From positions 1-16,364 of the forward strand of contig WJOV01000099.1 of assembly GCA_009618475.1 (NCBI GenBank): a DNA stretch of 16,364 nucleotides. The letters run 5' to 3'. The position numbers and the translations under genes were made by a program. Under the pieces are notes generated by a model. It was not told where the DNA came from and ran no database searches. It saw nothing but the letters and a program-made list of their open reading frames with translations. The stretch comes from Methanosarcinales archaeon. Its GTDB lineage: Archaea; Halobacteriota; Syntropharchaeia; Alkanophagales; Methanospirareceae. Below, in pieces: positions 1-6,917 of this stretch (position 1 is its first letter; each line of letters begins with the position of its first letter).

Positions 1-90
1 TTGGATTACCAGGGATATATTCTCTTTCGGATGCTAAAAAGCTTCCGAAAGAGGGTATCCTATTCTATCACTAGAAAACTCGACTGTGCC
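1..90. mobile_element. Right part of a MITE-like inverted-repeat element, cut by the window edge
   Basis: The last 23 bases (68-90, ending CGACTGTGCC) match the right terminus of the complete element at 10745-10912 at 21 of 23 positions. Upstream lies a strong hairpin: CTCTTTCGGA (22-31) pairs perfectly with TCCGAAAGAG (44-53), and the pairing extends outward with gaps (GGATA at 14-18 against TATCC at 56-60). The interior differs from the other copy, so the two share termini but not core sequence. The left terminus and target duplication would lie before base 1, so the boundary is known on one side only. No transposase is encoded in the visible part, so it would be non-autonomous. The element abuts a surface-gene remnant whose reading frame is not sustained upstream (stop at 35-37). 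Confidence 0.6.
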
Positions 91-238
91 ATATAAGGAG
101 CTTGAAGAATCAGGATTAGACGCTTCTACTTATTATAATGTCAGTGTTACCGATGGGAAGGTGGAAGTCAAGTTTTATGGTAACGGGGATGGCGTTGAGT
201 TGTATTTTGAAAAGACAGTGATTGAGGTGGAGATATAA
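91..238 (+). pseudogene. 3' remnant of a second glycine-rich pilin-like surface protein
   Basis: Read in the frame that ends with the stop at 236-238, this stretch encodes ELEESGLDAS and later VELYFEKTVIEVEI. These match the C-terminus of the intact gene at 290-2341 (ELEESGLGAP and VELYLEKTVIEVKI). Similarity continues just past the stop (ATATAAGTAA in both). Corresponding points lie 2100-2103 bp apart, which equals the length of the intact gene plus its upstream spacer, as expected for a tandem duplication. Homology ends at or just after the inverted-repeat element at 90, and the frame is closed 20 codons upstream inside that element. The simplest reading is a paralogue interrupted by insertion, with its 5' part before the window. 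Whether the missing part still exists cannot be seen. Confidence 0.7.
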
Positions 239-289
239 GTAAAAATAATTTGTAAATGCCGTCTTCTATTTAAAATCTAAGACCGGACC

Positions 290-2341
290 ATGAAGAAGAA
301 AAATAAAAACTTACTCCTATCCGAAGATGCACAATCCACGGTGATTGGCTTCGTTCTGATTATGGGTATCCTTGTTGTTGCATCAACCAGTTATTTCGCC
401 TATCATATCCCTGACTGGACGAAGGCTTACGAATCCCTGCATGCCGCCGACGTCACAGACGACTTCTCAGAGCTGAAATCGCTCATTGACGGAATCGTGT
501 TAAAACAGGGCGAGAGCGAACTTGCCGGAGGCGCTGCACCTGTAAAAATGGTGCCTGATAAAGTCCCTATCCTCGGCATGTCGCCCCCCGGCTCTAACCT
601 TGACTTCCTTCCCGATAATGAACTATTCAAAATCACGCCCACTGTTACGGTAGGAGCAACGTCACCGACTATAGCAAACTTCTCATGGGCAGAGAGCACA
701 ACAGCTGATTTTAGTAATACGACTGCAAAGCGAGTTAAGGTGGACGTCACTCTCGACAGGATTGAACTTTCAAAACTTTCTACTCACGGAGATTTAATCC
801 TTGATGGAACTGCGGCAATCCGTGGCGGTGAGTATTACTACGACCGTGTTGAAATCATAAATGGCGGCACTTTCTACGTCGCTCCCGGCGAATTCTTGAG
901 AATCTACGCCAGTCAAATCACTGTAGATTCCGATTCCAAAATATTCGCCGATGGTAGAGGATATTTAGGCGGTGACGGTGGTGCAATAGGTAGCGGCATG
1001 GGCTACGGAAACCCCGGGGATTATGGTAGCGGTGGCGGTGGTGCAGGCTACGGTTCCAATGGTGGTGCTGGCGGTATAGGGGAGTCTTCAGAAGTAGGTA
1101 GTAATGGAACAGGTGGAGCTTCTTATGGCAATGACTCTTCGTCATCCATAGAATTTGGCTCTGGTGGTGGCGGCGGTGGATACGGAGAAGGAGGGTCGGG
1201 AACGCCTTTCGTAGGTGCAAATGGCGGTGACGGAGGAAACGGAGGTGGAGCAATCTTACTGCACGCCGAGAAAATAACCATTGCCGGAACTATTTCCGCT
1301 AACGGGTCAAATGGTCGGAATGGTGCGGAATCTTCCGGTAAAGCAGGTGGTGGTGGCGGTGGTGGCAGTGGCGGAACCGTCCTCATTCGTGGACGTGACG
1401 TCTCAATCTCCGGCACGCTATCTGCTAAAGGTGGTCCCGGAGGGGCTGGTGGTAACGGTACGGCAAGTGGAAAAGACGGTGGTGGTGCTGGTGGCGGTGC
1501 CGGTGGAAGAATTAAAGTGTTTTATAATAATACATCCCTCTATACTCCTCCTTCTAATACATCTAAATATGTGGCTGGTGGTGCTGGTGGTGCTGCTGTT
1601 TCAGATGATACGTCTATTGTAATGAAAGTAAGAACAAGCAGGTCACCTATTATGGATGATGTGAACGCCACGCTGTGGGAAAACTGCCCCGCAGTAGCAA
1701 ATGGACAGGTCATCTCCGATTTATCCTCTGCTTTTGATGGTCATCGCTATATTCAATATCGTGCGGAATTGAGCACTTATGAAGCCACTATGACTCCTGA
1801 ATTGTATTCCGTCCGCATATATTACTCCTCCGCTGACCAGGAAGGTGGTAGTCCAACTGTGGAAGAGGCATCGGGTATCATCAAATTCAACAGCAATTAC
1901 TTCTATTATCCCAACCAGGAGATTGTCTATGAGCACGGTGCGTTGATTAAATGGCAGCCGGAAGGTGGATTCATGCTTCATCCACCGCCTATTAATATCA
2001 CCAACGAAAGTGGCGTCCCTACGATAGAGATTTCTATGGTTGATTTGACCGGCGCCGAATGTTCTTACTCCGGTGCAACTACAATTTCGGTGGAAAATAT
2101 CTACAAGGACTACGATAGCTTCAGCAATAAATTCGATAATTTAACCCTCAACCTTACCACTGCGTATCCCTCCATCTGGGGTAAGTGGTTCAATAATGAG
2201 CTTGAAGAATCAGGATTAGGCGCTCCTGACTATAACGTCAGTGTTAACGCAACTGCAAAAACTGTGTCCGTGAAGTTTTATGGACACGGGGATGGTGTTG
2301 AGCTGTATCTGGAAAAGACAGTGATTGAGGTGAAGATATAA
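290..2341 (+). CDS. Pilin-like, glycine-rich exported surface protein
   Basis: The 683-residue product begins with a short basic, polar segment and one hydrophobic helix (about residues 18-38, STVIGFVLIMGILVV). This is the class III signal/pilin-type N-terminus of archaeal type IV pilin-like proteins, probably processed by a prepilin peptidase or kept as a membrane anchor. Residues about 165-220 are beta-rich. Residues about 222-404 are extremely glycine-rich (GGDGG, GGGGGGYG and similar), interspersed with beta-strand units such as ILLHAEKITIAGTISANG and VLIRGRDVSISGTLSAKG that suggest a repetitive beta-helix or adhesin-like fold. The C-terminal 150 residues resemble the conserved tail of archaeal DUF7289-type pilin-like proteins, assigned from memory of the family. 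Many N-X-S/T sequons fit a glycosylated exterior protein. It follows a paralogous remnant and may be a substrate of the ATPase/platform operon at 3181-6883. ATG 290 was chosen because it gives the expected signal arrangement. Exact function unknown. Confidence 0.8.
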   Translation: MKKKNKNLLLSEDAQSTVIGFVLIMGILVVASTSYFAYHIPDWTKAYESLHAADVTDDFSELKSLIDGIVLKQGESELAGGAAPVKMVPDKVPILGMSPPGSNLDFLPDNELFKITPTVTVGATSPTIANFSWAESTTADFSNTTAKRVKVDVTLDRIELSKLSTHGDLILDGTAAIRGGEYYYDRVEIINGGTFYVAPGEFLRIYASQITVDSDSKIFADGRGYLGGDGGAIGSGMGYGNPGDYGSGGGGAGYGSNGGAGGIGESSEVGSNGTGGASYGNDSSSSIEFGSGGGGGGYGEGGSGTPFVGANGGDGGNGGGAILLHAEKITIAGTISANGSNGRNGAESSGKAGGGGGGGSGGTVLIRGRDVSISGTLSAKGGPGGAGGNGTASGKDGGGAGGGAGGRIKVFYNNTSLYTPPSNTSKYVAGGAGGAAVSDDTSIVMKVRTSRSPIMDDVNATLWENCPAVANGQVISDLSSAFDGHRYIQYRAELSTYEATMTPELYSVRIYYSSADQEGGSPTVEEASGIIKFNSNYFYYPNQEIVYEHGALIKWQPEGGFMLHPPPINITNESGVPTIEISMVDLTGAECSYSGATTISVENIYKDYDSFSNKFDNLTLNLTTAYPSIWGKWFNNELEESGLGAPDYNVSVNATAKTVSVKFYGHGDGVELYLEKTVIEVKI

Positions 2342-2351
2342 GTAACGTAAT

Positions 2352-2399
2352 TGCAAAATGGAGTGTGCAAATAGAAAAATGCAAAACACTTTTTATATA
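2352..2399 (+). promoter_or_regulatory. Iterated TGCAAA sites and TATA box upstream of the toxin-antitoxin pair
   Basis: TGCAAA occurs at 2352, 2366 and 2380, spaced exactly 14 bp apart. An archaeal-type TATA element (CTTTTTATATA, 2389-2399) follows directly. It lies about 50 bp before the antitoxin ATG, predicting a leader of roughly 25 bases. Repeats abutting the TATA box would suit autoregulation by the antitoxin complex, which is common in such modules. That role is inferred. Confidence 0.4.
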
Positions 2400-2447
2400 C
2401 AAGAATAATATTTTAAAATCAAGGATGAAATAGAGAGGCGATGCAGG

Positions 2448-2660
2448 ATGCAAAAAACAATCGAGGTGGTTTATGAAGATGGAGTGTTTAAACCGCTGGA
2501 GAAGGTAAATTTGAGGCAGGGGGAAAAAATAGAGATGGAGATAAAAGAAGATAAAATAAAAAAGCTTTCCGATAAATATTTTGGAATAGTGAAACTAAAT
2601 TTTAAAAAAGAAGAGTTGAGAAAGCTTCTCAATAAAATAGAGGAAGAGAGGTATGGTTGA
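2448..2660 (+). CDS. DUF104 (AF2212-like) antitoxin
   Basis: The 70-residue product opens with IEVVYEDGVFKPLEKVNL followed by RQGEKIEMEI. This is the hallmark of the DUF104/AF2212-like family, small beta-rich archaeal and bacterial proteins usually encoded just before PIN-domain toxins. A charged, probably helical C-terminal half (about 33-68, rich in Lys and Glu) would wrap the toxin. The start ATG at 2448 has a purine-rich GAGAGG (2433-2438) about nine bases upstream. The stop overlaps the start of the toxin by 8 bp, so the pair is translationally coupled. Likely role: neutralise the PIN nuclease and possibly repress the shared promoter. Confidence 0.88.
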   Translation: MQKTIEVVYEDGVFKPLEKVNLRQGEKIEMEIKEDKIKKLSDKYFGIVKLNFKKEELRKLLNKIEEERYG

Positions 2661-3111
2661 TATTTTTTTAGATACCTCTGTTTTTATTGAACACATGTTA
2701 GGCAACTATTCGATTGGAAATATTATCAACAAAGGTAGGTTGTTCTCCACTATTAACGTTTTTGAAGAGACTTTTTATAAATCAATCATCTTAAAGACGT
2801 TTGAAAAATTTGGAAAGATAAGTAAATATACAGCCAAAGAAAAATATATCAAAAATTCGTCATATTATAACGATGTTATTATGTTCTTTGAAGAATACGT
2901 CGATTTTTTAGTGCAAGATGGGTGTTTAAAAGTTTTAGAGATAAAACATGAAATTTTTATGTCATCTGTTAAAATATCGAAAAGATATGGCTTACTCCCA
3001 AATGATGCTTTGATTGCAGCGACGTGCAAACATTACGGAATTAATAAAATAGCAACCACTGATCCCGATTTCAAGCGAGTTGATTTTTTGGAGATAATCG
3101 CACCAGAATAA
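2653..3111 (+). CDS. PIN-domain ribonuclease toxin (VapC-like)
   Basis: This 152-residue protein has the spaced acidic residues of a PIN nuclease: D7 in FLDTSVFIE, E38/E39 in NVFEET, D118 in LPNDALIAATC and D137 in ATTDPDF. Together these form the metal-binding active site of VapC-type toxins, which typically cleave tRNA or rRNA; the target here is unknown. Length is normal for the family. It overlaps the antitoxin gene by 8 bp (ATGGTTGA), which fixes the start. All catalytic positions are present, so it is probably active. It ends 69 bp from the end of a convergent secretion operon. Such pairs are often carried by horizontal transfer, but nothing in the flanks proves mobility here. Confidence 0.9.
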   Translation: MVDIFLDTSVFIEHMLGNYSIGNIINKGRLFSTINVFEETFYKSIILKTFEKFGKISKYTAKEKYIKNSSYYNDVIMFFEEYVDFLVQDGCLKVLEIKHEIFMSSVKISKRYGLLPNDALIAATCKHYGINKIATTDPDFKRVDFLEIIAPE

Positions 3112-3115
3112 ATAG

Positions 3116-3132
3116 CAAGCTAAGGAAGCTTG
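3116..3132. terminator. Small hairpin between convergent genes
   Basis: CAAGCT and AGCTTG form a perfect 6-bp stem with a 5-base loop, 5 bp after the PIN toxin stop in the 69-bp convergent gap. No long T-run follows on either strand, so a termination role is only suggested by position. Confidence 0.25.
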
Positions 3133-3180
3133 AGTATTATCGTAACCCACGTCGAGACTATAAAACTTCCCTGACGCAAC

Positions 3181-4116
3181 CTAAAGCGGCATAAATTTCA
3201 AAATCGCGAACAGTCCAAATGCCGCTGATGCTAACACCACCGCATGCTTTAAGCCTGAGATAACTTTACCTTCTCCTAACTTCCCTGCTACTAATCCAGA
3301 GCAAATTCCCTGGATAATGCCACAATGGAAGAAAATCATCTGCAGCATTTCCACATTCACTGCTTTGATCATTACGCCACCTCTTCCACCTGCCCCTGCT
3401 TCCGCTACTTTTTCACTCGCTTCCACCATCGTAGGAATGAACGAGTGATTCAGTACCAGTAAGACGCCTAAGAAAACAAAGAAGGTGACGTAGCAAACCA
3501 TTACATAAGGGCTCATATCCACGAACCTTCTTTTCTCTAACGATTTTAACTCCATAACGTCATCCGCAGCTATTTTAAGTACCTGCCCCACCTCTCCCCC
3601 TGTCTTGTATCCCTCTATGATCATTTCTATGGAACGTTTTATTATTCTCGTGGGATAACGCTTTGTAAATATCCGCAGTGCATCCTCGAAAGGAACACCC
3701 CACGTCAACTGCGTGGCAATCGTTCTTACACCGTCCGTAAGCATCCCGTATTCTCCTTCCGCGGTAAGCGTAAAGGCATCTACCAGCGATAGCCCCGCTC
3801 TCTTTGCTTGTGCAAGGTCACGAAGCAAGTCCGGAAACGCATCCTCCGCCTTCCTTATCCTCTTTTGCTCACTGTAACTATAATATGCCGGTGGAATAAA
3901 CGCTGCGATACCCGCCAGGATGTATGCGTCATACGGTGCAACAAACTCCAACTCGAAGATATATGAAATAAGCATGAGACATCCACCAATAACGCACGAT
4001 ATGTAGCTCAATCTTGCAGGGTTACCCCGGATGAATTCCGTAGGGTCCCTGACGATTTTCATCAGGCTTTTCACTCTCTTTCTTTTTTCCAATGCCGCCC
4101 GAACTTCATCCTCCAT
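3181..4116 (-). CDS. Type II/IV pilus-type inner membrane platform protein (T2SSF, TadC/FlaJ-like), second copy
   Basis: The 311-residue protein has two N-terminal membrane segments (about 38-56 and 63-82). A T2SSF domain follows, opening with FPDLLRDLAQAKRAGLSLVDAF near residues 94-115. Further membrane helices lie at about 205-227, 255-277 and 290-308. T2SSF proteins sit in the cytoplasmic membrane, contact the secretion ATPase and transmit its rotation to the growing pilus. This is the last gene of the minus-strand operon, starting 21 bp after the stop of the paralogous gene upstream. ATG at 4116 has GGGAG about 8 bases upstream. The N-terminus (residues 1-30) is charged and cytosolic. Archaeal pilus systems frequently carry two such genes or one fused version; here they are separate. 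No prepilin peptidase gene lies in the window. Confidence 0.87.
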   Translation of the reverse strand: MEDEVRAALEKRKRVKSLMKIVRDPTEFIRGNPARLSYISCVIGGCLMLISYIFELEFVAPYDAYILAGIAAFIPPAYYSYSEQKRIRKAEDAFPDLLRDLAQAKRAGLSLVDAFTLTAEGEYGMLTDGVRTIATQLTWGVPFEDALRIFTKRYPTRIIKRSIEMIIEGYKTGGEVGQVLKIAADDVMELKSLEKRRFVDMSPYVMVCYVTFFVFLGVLLVLNHSFIPTMVEASEKVAEAGAGGRGGVMIKAVNVEMLQMIFFHCGIIQGICSGLVAGKLGEGKVISGLKHAVVLASAAFGLFAILKFMPL

Positions 4117-4137
4117 TTTTCGTTCTCCCTTGCACCT

Positions 4138-5019
4138 TTACGACTGCATACCAATCAAAAAGATAAACCCCGTAGAGCCAAGCGGAATGATTATATACAC
4201 AATCGCAGCAAGCGTTGCTAAAGAAGCAGAGCCTAAGAAGCACATTATCGACATCACCACCACAATCAGTAGCGGTCCTGCAACCAGACCTACGACATAA
4301 AGCTCGGCAAACAAGCCCAGCATTGTGATAAAATCACCGTATTTCCTTCTCCTTTCTTCCATATACATCTTTGCTGCATTTATGAAGTACGAGCCCATTT
4401 CACCACCGGAAAGCGTTGTCGTTACTGCTCCTTGCATGAAAGACCGCATTTGTGGCGATGCCGTTACCGTTGCCAGGTTCCTCAGTGCCGTTATGAAATC
4501 AAATCCCAGCAATTCCACGTCACGCACTATCGGCTTCGCTTCATTGCTTACCTCGCCGTAGTTTTCCCCCATCCCCGATAGCTTCTTGAATATCTCATAA
4601 GGAATCACGCCAATGGACGCCATCGAGGATATATAACCGATGGCATAAGGAAGAAGCTCTTCTATTTTACCTCTCCTTTCCCATGCCTTTATTTGCGGTA
4701 AGAAATAAAAACTGAAGAAAACGGAAAAAAAGGCGATTGAAATACCCGCGAGAACGAGAATGACGTCCATTAACCCAAAAGAAGACAAGAAGCCGGATTT
4801 TTGTATTACCGACAGCATAACCTTCATGAGTAAGTACATAAAGAGTGCAACAATCACGCCTATAATGGAATAAAAAGCAGCAGTGGATAGCCATCTCTCC
4901 ATGGGAACGTATATCCTCGCTTTCATTAGATTCTCGCGTACTGACCCGAATTTTTCTCTTCTCCTTCCGAAATAGTCACCGAATATGTCAAATGCTATTT
5001 CGTTTATATTCGTGTTCAT
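4138..5019 (-). CDS. Type II/IV pilus-type inner membrane platform protein (T2SSF, TadC/FlaJ-like), first copy
   Basis: The protein has about 293 residues from ATG 5019; a TTG two codons earlier (5025) is also possible. AGAGGA about 6 bases before the ATG favours 5019. A cytosolic N-terminus precedes two hydrophobic segments (about 45-70 and 84-107). A T2SSF domain starts near WERRGKIEELLPYAIGYISS, with GGEMGSYFINAA inside it, and two strong C-terminal helices follow (about 236-260 and 268-290). The role is platform partner of the ATPase encoded just upstream, with whose 3' end it overlaps by about 32 bp, indicating translational coupling. It is clearly diverged from the next T2SSF gene, so the pair probably forms a heteromeric platform (inferred). 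Confidence 0.87.
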   Translation of the reverse strand: MNTNINEIAFDIFGDYFGRRREKFGSVRENLMKARIYVPMERWLSTAAFYSIIGVIVALFMYLLMKVMLSVIQKSGFLSSFGLMDVILVLAGISIAFFSVFFSFYFLPQIKAWERRGKIEELLPYAIGYISSMASIGVIPYEIFKKLSGMGENYGEVSNEAKPIVRDVELLGFDFITALRNLATVTASPQMRSFMQGAVTTTLSGGEMGSYFINAAKMYMEERRRKYGDFITMLGLFAELYVVGLVAGPLLIVVVMSIMCFLGSASLATLAAIVYIIIPLGSTGFIFLIGMQS

Positions 5020-6883
5020 CCTCAATCCTCTTCTCTACCTCTTCCGGGTTTATATTATACTCAAATATTATCTTACTCAGCGATTGGAAGTCATTCATGC
5101 CCTTCTTTCTCATCAACTCCAGAATCCTTACCCTCCGTGCAAACTCCTCTGATAGCTCCTTCTTGCCCATGTTCAGCTTATCCATTATCTCTACGAAAAC
5201 GTTCGATTCTCCAGTGAACGCAAAATCATCCGGTCGCCAACTGAAAAGTTCGTTCGTTCTTAGCGTATCGTTATCAAAATCAATGCCCGTTATTTCTATT
5301 ATTTGTGCGCATCTCCTCACTCTTTTATTTCCCACTTTCACCGACCTCTGGATGGGTATTATGTTTAAGCTGTCAAGCAGCATCAAGGGGATGTCAATCG
5401 GCGCTTTTGTCAGCCGTTTTACTACCGCATCCGCGGAATCCGCATGAACCGTTGACAGAGTGATGTGTCCGGTAGCCATCGCCTGGAACAGTGTATACGC
5501 TTCTTTTCCTCTCACTTCACCAACCAGGATGTATTCGGGGCGTTGCCGGAGCGCAGCGCGCAGCAAATCAAACATTTCTATTGAATGCCCACCCTCTTCT
5601 GCCTCCCTGGTGACTGCGGGAATCCAATTCTGATGTGATAGATTTATTTCTCTCGTGTCTTCGATGGATACGATTTTACTTTCCGGCGGTATGAACATAG
5701 AAACCGCGTTTAAAACCGTCGTTTTTCCTGTCGCTGTGCCACCGGATATAAGAATGTTAAAGCCATTCTCTACTGCCATCCAGAGATAGGCAAACATTTC
5801 CACGGAGAACGTCCCGTAATTTACAAGCTCTATCGGCGTAATGGGTATGTCTTTAAACTTCCTTATGGTAAACGTGGAGCCTCTTGTTGTAATCTCGCTT
5901 CCTATGCTTAATTGTAACCTATCCTTGTTGGGAAGAGAAGCATCTAAGAGTGGTTTTGCCATCGAGATGTGTTTGCCTGCTCGCTGCGCCATTTTATAAA
6001 TCAATGAATCCAATTCCGCCTTATCAAATACTATGTTCGTTTCTATCGAGCCGTATTTTCGATGATACACATATATAGGGATTCCGGGACCATCAGCGGA
6101 AATGTCCTCTGCCATTTTATCCCTCATAATCGGGTCTAACTTACCATATCCAATGAAATCCCTCCTTACGTGATACATTATCTTATCCATTCTCTCAGCA
6201 CTTATTTCCATGGATAAACTCTCAACCATCGCTTCCACCTTTTCCCGCAGGAACTCGTCCGGATTAGTAACGCCGGCGAAACTCACGGCTATCGTCTCGT
6301 AAAGGCGTGTTTTTATCTCTTTTAATAACTCTTCCTCACCGCCCGATAATTCAGGCTCCCGAACTTCGTAAAGAGGAAGCGCAGAATCTATAATTCTGAT
6401 ATGTGCATAAGGCTCATTGACCGGATACGTTTCCGTGACGTCCACTTCTTCTTCTTTTTCTTCTGATTCTTGCTCCGGTATCTCAGATGCCTCAGTCTCC
6501 CTGTCAGTGTCAGCCAACGCCACCTCACGCTGATTTATTTCATCGGGTTTCTGTTTCTGTCCGGCTATTGCGTTCTTCAACTCTGCCCCGGCACGTTCTT
6601 TATCGGCACGTATCTTATCCAAAACAGCCCTCGCCTCGTCTTCATCAGATTTCGCCTTTTCTGCACTTTCGGAATCACCTTTTTGTTTCGCCTTTTCGGT
6701 TATTGCCGCTTTCTTCTCTACTATTTTCTCCTGCACCTTCTCGGCTTTTTCTATTCTCCGCACCTCATTCATTGCCTTTTTCAAATTACCCTTTGCTGTT
6801 ATTCCTTCCTCTTTTCCTTCCTCTTTTCCTTCTCCCTTTTCCGCTTTCATTTTCAAAAACTTATTTACTTTGATCCTCGCCAC
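4988..6883 (-). CDS. Type II/IV secretion (pilus/archaellum-type) ATPase with long charged N-terminal extension
   Basis: This is a 631-residue hexameric ATPase of the GspE/TadA/FlaI superfamily, which powers pilus assembly or secretion at the cytoplasmic face. Walker A is GGTATGKT (381-388), the Asp box SIEDTREINL (406-415), Walker B YILVGEVRG (451-459) and the His box TGHITLSTVHADS (471-483). All are intact. An N-terminal domain at about 160-350 precedes the catalytic core. Residues 1-150 are unusual: very rich in Lys, Glu and Ala, predicted helical or coiled coil, then acidic (EEKEEEVDV, 141-149). The GTG start at 6883 lies about 22 bp from ATATAAGAT and 14 bp from TTTAAAT, compatible with a very short or absent leader. 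An ATG at codon 12 is an alternative. The gene overlaps the first platform gene, and a gene for an OB-fold protein ends 34 bp upstream. Confidence 0.92.
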   Translation of the reverse strand: MARIKVNKFLKMKAEKGEGKEEGKEEGITAKGNLKKAMNEVRRIEKAEKVQEKIVEKKAAITEKAKQKGDSESAEKAKSDEDEARAVLDKIRADKERAGAELKNAIAGQKQKPDEINQREVALADTDRETEASEIPEQESEEKEEEVDVTETYPVNEPYAHIRIIDSALPLYEVREPELSGGEEELLKEIKTRLYETIAVSFAGVTNPDEFLREKVEAMVESLSMEISAERMDKIMYHVRRDFIGYGKLDPIMRDKMAEDISADGPGIPIYVYHRKYGSIETNIVFDKAELDSLIYKMAQRAGKHISMAKPLLDASLPNKDRLQLSIGSEITTRGSTFTIRKFKDIPITPIELVNYGTFSVEMFAYLWMAVENGFNILISGGTATGKTTVLNAVSMFIPPESKIVSIEDTREINLSHQNWIPAVTREAEEGGHSIEMFDLLRAALRQRPEYILVGEVRGKEAYTLFQAMATGHITLSTVHADSADAVVKRLTKAPIDIPLMLLDSLNIIPIQRSVKVGNKRVRRCAQIIEITGIDFDNDTLRTNELFSWRPDDFAFTGESNVFVEIMDKLNMGKKELSEEFARRVRILELMRKKGMNDFQSLSKIIFEYNINPEEVEKRIEDEHEYKRNSI

Positions 6884-6917
6884 AGTATTTACATTTAAAT
6901 CTTATATCCGCTGTCTA

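Noticed and set aside
22..53. Hairpin as a transcription terminator of an upstream gene
   Set aside because: It lies inside an element with recognisable mobile-element ends and lacks a following T-run on the plus strand, so it is better read as part of the element.
38..97. Upstream continuation of the surface-gene remnant
   Set aside because: Residues before the element boundary have no similarity to the intact paralogue, and the frame is closed at 35-37.
918..1416. Long reading frames on the minus strand opposite the glycine-rich region
   Set aside because: They translate to Pro-rich or His/Arg-rich low-complexity sequence, the mirror of GGN glycine codons, and have no start signals or family features.
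222..1500. Homology of the glycine-rich region to mycobacterial PE_PGRS proteins
   Set aside because: The similarity is compositional only. There is no PE domain and the N-terminus is of archaeal pilin type.
6470..6898. Overlapping plus-strand frames opposite the start of the ATPase gene
   Set aside because: They are shadows of the Lys/Glu-rich coding strand. The minus-strand protein has intact ATPase motifs.
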